Notes under the pieces: model-generated
Seen by the model: the letters and a program-made list of their open reading frames with translations, nothing else
Databases searched by the model: none
What the model was told of the DNA's origin: nothing
Source of the DNA: Lachnospiraceae bacterium
Lineage (GTDB): Bacteria; Bacillota; Clostridia; Lachnospirales; Lachnospiraceae
Direction of reading: 5' to 3'
Length of the DNA: 11,807 nucleotides
Assembly (NCBI GenBank): GCA_021205045.1
Contig: JAJPYH010000026.1
Span: 1-11,807, forward strand
Shown here: piece after piece, positions 8,030 through 11,807 of the stretch
Numbering within the stretch: position 1 is the stretch's first letter
Layout of the letters: each line of letters opens with the position of its first letter
Program-made: the position numbers and the translations under genes

Positions 8030-8452
8030 ATGCCAACATTCAACCAGTTAGTAAGAAAGGGACGTCAGACTACTGTCAAGAAGTCCACAGCCCCCGCCCT
8101 GTTAAAGAGCTACAATTCCCTTCACAAGAAGTCCATTGATTCCAGCTCTCCGCAGAAGCGCGGTGTCTGCACCTCCGTGAAGACGACGACCCCGAAGAAA
8201 CCTAACTCCGCTCTCAGAAAGATCGCCAGAGTACGTCTTTCCAACGGCATCGAAGTGACAAGCTACATCCCGGGCGAGGGTCACAACCTGCAGGAGCACA
8301 GCGTAGTGCTGATTCGCGGCGGCAGGGTAAAGGATCTTCCCGGTACCAGATACCATATCATCAGAGGTACCCTGGATACCGCCGGCGTTGCCAACAGGAA
8401 GCAGGCTCGTTCCAAGTATGGCGCTAAGAGACCGAAGGCTGCCAAGAAGTAA
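8030..8452 (+). CDS. rpsL: 30S ribosomal protein S12
   Basis: S12 (140 aa) sits at the decoding centre of the small subunit and controls translational accuracy. The protein begins MPTFNQLVRKGRQ and carries the conserved TTTPKKPNSALRK and GGRVKDLPG blocks. K56 and K101 (E. coli K43 and K88) are lysine, so a streptomycin-sensitive allele is predicted. D102 is the residue methylthiolated by RimO in other bacteria. It is longer than E. coli S12 (124 aa) because of a roughly 14-residue insertion near residues 25-40, as in B. subtilis and other Firmicutes. It is the first gene after the str promoter and leader hairpin. The small L7Ae-family gene that follows rpoC in B. subtilis is absent here. Confidence 0.98.
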   Translation: MPTFNQLVRKGRQTTVKKSTAPALLKSYNSLHKKSIDSSSPQKRGVCTSVKTTTPKKPNSALRKIARVRLSNGIEVTSYIPGEGHNLQEHSVVLIRGGRVKDLPGTRYHIIRGTLDTAGVANRKQARSKYGAKRPKAAKK

Positions 8453-8537
8453 TTGCCGCAGCCACAGAAGTCAGGTTTTCAGGCCGCAGGGCCAAGTACC
8501 ACATAACTGAAACTAATTACTAGTGTTGGTAGTTCTG

Positions 8538-8556
8538 CACAGACGGTTTGTCTGTG
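8538..8556 (+). other. Perfect 7-bp hairpin in the rpsL-rpsG spacer
   Basis: CACAGAC (8538-8544) and GTCTGTG (8550-8556) form a perfect stem with a GGTTT loop. No T-tract follows, so it is not an intrinsic terminator. It lies mid-spacer, between the S12 and S7 genes, where S7 autoregulates in E. coli; any such role here is inference. Confidence 0.45.
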
Positions 8557-8575
8557 ACCTTATAACGGATATACC
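8548..8575 (+). promoter_or_regulatory. Weak candidate promoter before rpsG
   Basis: TTGTCT (8548-8553), a 16-nt spacer and TATACC (8570-8575) each match four of six consensus bases. It overlaps the 3' arm of the hairpin at 8538-8556. It is much weaker than the promoters before rpsL and tuf and could be chance. Confidence 0.22.
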
Positions 8576-8608
8576 GCACGAACACATGGAATGGTCAGGG
8601 AAAGGAGC

Positions 8609-8636
8609 GTATGGCGCATGGCTTTATGTGCCGTGC
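8609..8636 (+). other. 11-bp hairpin upstream of rpsG
   Basis: GTATGGCGCAT (8609-8619) can pair with ATGTGCCGTGC (8626-8636) through 11 consecutive pairs, three of them G-U, around a GGCTTT loop. It directly follows an SD-like AAAGGAG (8601-8607) and covers ATG codons at 8611 and 8618. With the hairpin at 8538-8556 it suggests the long S12-S7 spacer is structured RNA, possibly a translational control site. No T-tract follows. Confidence 0.4.
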
Positions 8637-8703
8637 ATCGCGTCGCCTGTATCATTCAATTAGCAGACAATGTGAGTACCGATGATTTATTTTCATTAAA
8701 TAA

Positions 8704-8708
8704 GGAGG
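8704..8708 (+). promoter_or_regulatory. Shine-Dalgarno of rpsG, next to an A/T hairpin
   Basis: GGAGG within AAGGAGGGA lies eight bases before the GTG start at 8717, fixing that start. Just upstream TTATTT (8687-8692) can pair with AAATAA (8698-8703), a weak A/U-only stem that abuts the SD. Confidence 0.85.
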
Positions 8709-8716
8709 GAAGAACC

Positions 8717-9187
8717 GTGCCACGTAAAGGACATGTTCAGAAAAGAGACGTTCTGGCGGATCCCATGTACAACAGCAAGGTCGTCACAAAGCTGATCAAC
8801 AATATCATGCTGGACGGCAAGAAGGGCGTAGCCCAGAGGATTGTATATGGTGCGTTTGCCAGAGTGGAAGCAAAGACCGGCAAACCGGCGTTGGAAGTGT
8901 TCGAGGAAGCAATGAACAATATCATGCCGGTGCTTGAGGTAAAAGCGAGACGTATCGGCGGCGCGACCTATCAGGTGCCCATTGAGGTGCGTCCTGACAG
9001 GAGACAGGCGCTGGGTCTCCGCTGGCTCACCGCGTTTTCACGCAAGAGAGGCGAGAAGACGATGGAAGAGAGACTGGCAAACGAGATCATGGATGCGGCG
9101 AATAATACTGGTGCATCAGTAAAGAGAAAAGAAGAAATGCACAGAATGGCAGAGGCCAACAAGGCGTTTGCGCATTATCGTTTTTAA
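8717..9187 (+). CDS. rpsG: 30S ribosomal protein S7
   Basis: S7 (156 aa, GTG start) nucleates assembly of the 30S head by binding the 3' major domain of 16S rRNA and lies near the E-site tRNA. The protein starts with the conserved PRKGHVQKRDVLADPMY segment and ends in AEANKAFAHYRF, matching the family's usual 156 residues. The GTG start is chosen because it gives the standard N-terminus and follows a strong SD. The frame stays open for 126 nt upstream, to ATG 8591, but that extension is not S7-like. A 264-nt spacer separates it from rpsL, longer than the roughly 100 nt in E. coli, where S7 binds the spacer to repress its own operon. It is followed after 44 nt by fusA. Confidence 0.97.
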   Translation: MPRKGHVQKRDVLADPMYNSKVVTKLINNIMLDGKKGVAQRIVYGAFARVEAKTGKPALEVFEEAMNNIMPVLEVKARRIGGATYQVPIEVRPDRRQALGLRWLTAFSRKRGEKTMEERLANEIMDAANNTGASVKRKEEMHRMAEANKAFAHYRF

Positions 9188-9213
9188 TTATACACAGAAC
9201 AGGATGTGTGTAA
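9188..9213 (+). other. Hairpin between rpsG and fusA
   Basis: TTATACACA (9188-9196) pairs with TGTGTGTAA (9205-9213), nine pairs including one G-U, around an 8-nt loop. It starts at the base after the rpsG stop and ends four bases before the fusA SD. There is no T-tract. It may help reset translation or stabilise the mRNA between the two genes; the function is inferred. Confidence 0.45.
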
Positions 9214-9217
9214 CAAC

Positions 9218-9225
9218 AGGAGGAG
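9218..9225 (+). promoter_or_regulatory. Shine-Dalgarno of fusA, supporting a TTG start
   Basis: AGGAGGAG lies six bases before TTG 9232. No ATG or GTG sits at a suitable distance, and the protein from TTG (M-AGREYPLERTRNIGI) has the normal EF-G N-terminus. This supports the rare start codon. Confidence 0.85.
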
Positions 9226-9231
9226 ATAACC

Positions 9232-11349
9232 TTGGCTGGAAGAGAATATCCGCTTGAGAGAACACGTAACATCGGTATCATGGCTCATATTGACGCAGGT
9301 AAGACAACGGCGACAGAGCGTATCCTTTATTATACCGGTGTGAATTACAAGATCGGTGATACTCATGAGGGTACTGCTACTATGGACTGGATGGCTCAGG
9401 AGCAGGAAAGAGGTATTACCATTACATCCGCGGCTACTACCTGTCACTGGACTCTGCAGGCATATGGGAAGACCATACCGGATGCCCTGGAGCACCGTAT
9501 CAATATTATTGATACCCCAGGTCACGTTGACTTTACAGTAGAGGTGGAGCGTTCCCTGCGAGTGCTGGACGGCGCTGTTGGTGTCTTCTGCGCGAAGGGC
9601 GGTGTGGAACCGCAGTCTGAGAATGTATGGAGACAGGCTGACACCTACAATGTGCCCCGTATGGCCTTCATCAACAAGATGGATATCATGGGCGCCAACT
9701 TTTACGGTGCAGTGGAACAGATTAAGACAAGGCTGGGCAAGAATGCAATCTGCATTCAGCTGCCTATCGGCAAAGAGGACGAGTTCAAGGGCATTATTGA
9801 CTTGTTCGAGATGAAAGCCTATATTTACAATGACGAAAAGGGTGAGGATATTTCCGTCATCGATATTCCGGAGGATATGAAGGAAGACGCCGAGCTGTAT
9901 CATACCGAGCTGGTGGAGAAAATCTGCGAGCTGGATGATGATCTGATGATGGCTTATCTGGACGGTGAGGAGCCCACCAATGAGCAGATGAAGGCGACCC
10001 TGAGAAAGGCAACCTGCGAATGTGCAGCCGTTCCGGTATGCTGCGGCAGCGCTTACAGGAATAAGGGTATTCAGAAGCTCCTTGACGCAATTCTGGAGTA
10101 TATGCCCTCCCCGCTGGACATCCCCGCCATCAAGGGTGTGGATCTGGAAGGCAATGAGGTGGAGAAGCATTCCTCTGACAGTGAGCCGTTTGCGGCCCTG
10201 GCGTTCAAGATCATGACAGATCCTTTCGTCGGTAAGCTGGCTTATTTCAGAGTATATTCCGGTACTATTAATTCCGGATCTTATATTCTGAATGCTACAA
10301 AGAATAAGAAAGAGCGTGTGGGGCGTCTGCTCCAGATGCACGCCAACAAGAGAATGGAGCTTGAGAAGGTGTATTCCGGAGATATCGCGGCAGCGGTGGG
10401 CTTCAAGTTCACCACAACTGGCGATACCATCTGCGATGAACAGCATCCGGTCATCCTGGAGTCCATGGAGTTCCCGGATCCCGTAATTGAGCTGGCCATT
10501 GAGCCTAAGACCAAGGCCGGTCAGACCAAGATGGGCGAGGCGTTAGCAAAGCTTGCAGAGGAGGATCCCACTTTCCGTGCGCACACAAATCCGGAGACCG
10601 GACAGACCATCATTGCCGGTATGGGTGAGCTTCATCTGGAAATTATTGTTGACAGACTGCTTCGTGAGTTCAAGGTAGAGGCGAATGTAGGCGCTCCTCA
10701 GGTTGCTTATAAGGAGACCATTGCCAAACCGATCGATCAGGAGTATAAGCATGTCAAGCAGACCGGTGGTTCCGGTCAGTACGGACATTGTAAGGTACAC
10801 TTCACCCCCATGGATCCCAACGGCGAGGAGACCTTCAAGTTTACCTCATCTGTGGTCGGCGGCGCTATTCCGAAGGAATACATTCCGGCAGTCGGAAAGG
10901 GTATTGAGGAAGCGACTCACACCGGTATCCTGGGCGGTTATCCCGTAATTGGCCTGGCGGCGGATGTCTATGACGGTTCCTACCATGAGGTAGACTCCTC
11001 AGAAATGGCATTCAAGGTAGCAGGGTCCATGTGCTGTAAGGAAGCCTTAAAGAAAGCAGGAGCTGTTCTGCTTGAGCCTATCATGAGAGTGGAAGTAACC
11101 ATGCCTGAGGAGTATATGGGAGATGTCATCGGTGATATCAATTCCCGCAGAGGCCGTATTGAGGGTATGGACGACATCGGCGGAGGCAAGATGGTGAGAG
11201 GCTATGTGCCGCTTGCTGAGATGTTTGGGTACTCCACTGACCTGCGATCCAAGACTCAGGGCCGCGGCAATTATTCCATGTTCTTTGAGAAATACGAACC
11301 CGTACCGAAGAATATCGCGGACAAGGTTCTGGCAGCAAAGACAAAATAA
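9232..11349 (+). CDS. fusA: Elongation factor G
   Basis: EF-G (705 aa) is the ribosomal translocase GTPase that moves tRNA and mRNA after peptide bond formation and takes part in ribosome recycling. The GTP-binding motifs are all present: G1 AHIDAGKTT (18-26), switch I ending in ERGITI (59-64), G3 DTPGHVDF (94-101) with catalytic H98, G4 NKMD (148-151) and a G5-like GSA near 272. The C-terminal half shows the domain III GMGELHLEI block and the domain IV segment with GGSGQYGH, as in canonical translocases rather than tetracycline-resistance homologues. Length agrees with the family (E. coli 704). Its TTG start is backed by the strong SD. It is co-transcribed after rpsG and separated from tuf by a 166-nt spacer with its own promoter. 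Confidence 0.97.
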   Translation: MAGREYPLERTRNIGIMAHIDAGKTTATERILYYTGVNYKIGDTHEGTATMDWMAQEQERGITITSAATTCHWTLQAYGKTIPDALEHRINIIDTPGHVDFTVEVERSLRVLDGAVGVFCAKGGVEPQSENVWRQADTYNVPRMAFINKMDIMGANFYGAVEQIKTRLGKNAICIQLPIGKEDEFKGIIDLFEMKAYIYNDEKGEDISVIDIPEDMKEDAELYHTELVEKICELDDDLMMAYLDGEEPTNEQMKATLRKATCECAAVPVCCGSAYRNKGIQKLLDAILEYMPSPLDIPAIKGVDLEGNEVEKHSSDSEPFAALAFKIMTDPFVGKLAYFRVYSGTINSGSYILNATKNKKERVGRLLQMHANKRMELEKVYSGDIAAAVGFKFTTTGDTICDEQHPVILESMEFPDPVIELAIEPKTKAGQTKMGEALAKLAEEDPTFRAHTNPETGQTIIAGMGELHLEIIVDRLLREFKVEANVGAPQVAYKETIAKPIDQEYKHVKQTGGSGQYGHCKVHFTPMDPNGEETFKFTSSVVGGAIPKEYIPAVGKGIEEATHTGILGGYPVIGLAADVYDGSYHEVDSSEMAFKVAGSMCCKEALKKAGAVLLEPIMRVEVTMPEEYMGDVIGDINSRRGRIEGMDDIGGGKMVRGYVPLAEMFGYSTDLRSKTQGRGNYSMFFEKYEPVPKNIADKVLAAKTK

Positions 11350-11405
11350 ATGCGGTTGCCGGCACCGGATTACGCACATTTTGCGAAGAACCCCGGCGGC
11401 TGCAT
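11350..11405 (+). other. 13-bp-stem structure in the fusA-tuf spacer
   Basis: ATGCGGTTGCCGG (11350-11362) and CCGGCGGCTGCAT (11393-11405) can form 13 consecutive pairs, three of them G-U, directly after the fusA stop. The 30-nt loop contains a second small stem, CGCA with TGCG (11373-11376 and 11382-11385). On the + strand no T-tract follows, so it is not a typical terminator of fusA. On the minus strand it would be followed by TTTATTTTG, so it could stop antisense transcription. It could also mark the 3' end of a processed fusA mRNA. Confidence 0.5.
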
Positions 11406-11432
11406 GAATAGCAACAAGAATCAAAAATTTGC

Positions 11433-11461
11433 TTGAAAATATTGGCGTTATCGCATATAAT
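11433..11461 (+). promoter_or_regulatory. Strong SigA-type promoter for tuf
   Basis: TTGAAA (11433-11438), a 17-nt spacer and TATAAT (11456-11461) match 11 of 12 consensus bases. The predicted start is near 11468, with a leader of about 48 nt before the tuf ATG. This agrees with the very high EF-Tu demand relative to EF-G. An imperfect inverted repeat, CAAG with CTTG (11415-11418 and 11432-11435), overlaps the -35 box and may be coincidental. Confidence 0.85.
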
Positions 11462-11499
11462 CAAGCGTAGCACTGTTTTCAAATATTTTATTATTTTTC

Positions 11500-11505
11500 A
11501 GGAGG
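11500..11505 (+). promoter_or_regulatory. Shine-Dalgarno of tuf
   Basis: AGGAGG lies ten bases before ATG 11516, inside an A/T-rich leader with little predicted structure near the site. A strong, exposed SD fits high expression. Confidence 0.85.
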
Positions 11506-11515
11506 ATTTCAAAAA

Positions 11516-11807
11516 ATGGCAAAGGCTAAATTTGAAAGAACTAAGTCGCATTGCAACATTGGTACAATCGGCCACGTAGACCATGGTAAGACCACTCTGA
11601 CCGCGGCAATTACCAAGGTGCTCTCTCAGAGAGTTGCCGGCAATTCCTATACAGAGTTCGATAAGATCGATAAGGCTCCCGAAGAGAGAGAGCGTGGTAT
11701 CACCATTTCTACCGCACATGTAGAGTATTCTACCGCAAACCGTCACTATGCACACGTTGACTGCCCCGGCCACGCTGACTATATCAAGAACATGATCACC
11801 GGCGCTG
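11516..11807 (+). CDS. tuf: Elongation factor Tu (5' part, cut by window end)
   Basis: The first 97 codons of EF-Tu, the GTPase that carries aminoacyl-tRNA to the ribosomal A site, are present; the frame is open at the window edge. G1 is GHVDHGKTT (19-27), switch I holds APEERERGITI (54-64) with T63, and G3 is DCPGHADY (82-89) with catalytic H86. The kirromycin and domain II-III regions lie outside the window. Position 13 is Cys in HCNIGTIGH where many bacteria have Val, which I associate with Lachnospiraceae and relatives. It has its own strong promoter and SD. Some genomes carry a second tuf copy, which cannot be judged from this window. Confidence 0.97.
   Translation, partial: MAKAKFERTKSHCNIGTIGHVDHGKTTLTAAITKVLSQRVAGNSYTEFDKIDKAPEERERGITISTAHVEYSTANRHYAHVDCPGHADYIKNMITGA

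Noticed and set aside
7867..8139. 90-codon + strand open frame overlapping the rpsL leader and start
   Set aside because: It begins inside the promoter -35 box, crosses the leader hairpin and runs out of frame into rpsL; no protein similarity recognised.
8195..8335. Possible streptomycin-resistance substitutions in rpsL
   Set aside because: K56 and K101, the positions of classical resistance changes, are lysine as in sensitive strains.
9184..10446. 420-codon open frame on the minus strand opposite fusA
   Set aside because: It lies wholly antisense to a highly conserved gene, has no recognisable domain, and its His/Leu/Ile-rich content is typical of a reverse-strand shadow of codon-biased genes.
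1..11807. Mobile elements, CRISPR arrays, tRNA genes or horizontally acquired islands
   Set aside because: No terminal repeats, repeat arrays or tRNA-like folds were seen, and gene content and order are the standard housekeeping cluster.

Overview
This window is the classical rif-str transcription and translation cluster of a low-to-mid GC Firmicute: rpoB, rpoC, rpsL, rpsG, fusA and the first 97 codons of tuf, all on the + strand. Several traits point to Clostridia, most likely Lachnospiraceae. S12 is the longer Firmicutes type (140 aa). Shine-Dalgarno sequences are strong and GTG and TTG starts are used. The beta and beta' subunits are larger than those of Bacillus subtilis and end in very acidic tails. 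EF-Tu begins with an unusual Cys in its His-Cys-Asn-Ile-Gly segment. The family-level assignment is inference.

Layout: 1-137 is the rpoB upstream region, with an extended -10 promoter and a short leader. rpoB (138-4001) and rpoC (4034-7786) are 32 nt apart and encode the two large RNA polymerase subunits. Positions 7787-8029 hold a perfect-consensus SigA-type promoter, followed at once by a 67-nt hairpin ending in a T-tract (a candidate attenuator) and a small GAAA-tetraloop hairpin. rpsL (8030-8452) encodes S12. An unusually long 264-nt spacer (8453-8716) contains several inverted repeats and precedes rpsG (8717-9187, S7). A small hairpin lies between rpsG and fusA (9232-11349, EF-G, TTG start). 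Positions 11350-11515 hold a 13-bp-stemmed structure and a strong separate promoter for tuf. tuf (11516 onward) is cut by the window end.

The genes work together as the core of gene expression. RpoB and RpoC form the catalytic centre of RNA polymerase. S12 and S7 are small-subunit ribosomal proteins of the decoding centre and the head. EF-G and EF-Tu drive translocation and aminoacyl-tRNA delivery. Three strong promoters (before rpoB, rpsL and tuf) suggest that each block can be expressed separately as well as by read-through.

I see no mobile element, CRISPR array, tRNA, rRNA or defence gene. Every long minus-strand open frame lies opposite a conserved gene and looks like a shadow. The parts most worth following up are the non-coding leaders, above all the rpsL leader terminator and the long S12-S7 spacer, and the paired acidic tails on beta and beta'.
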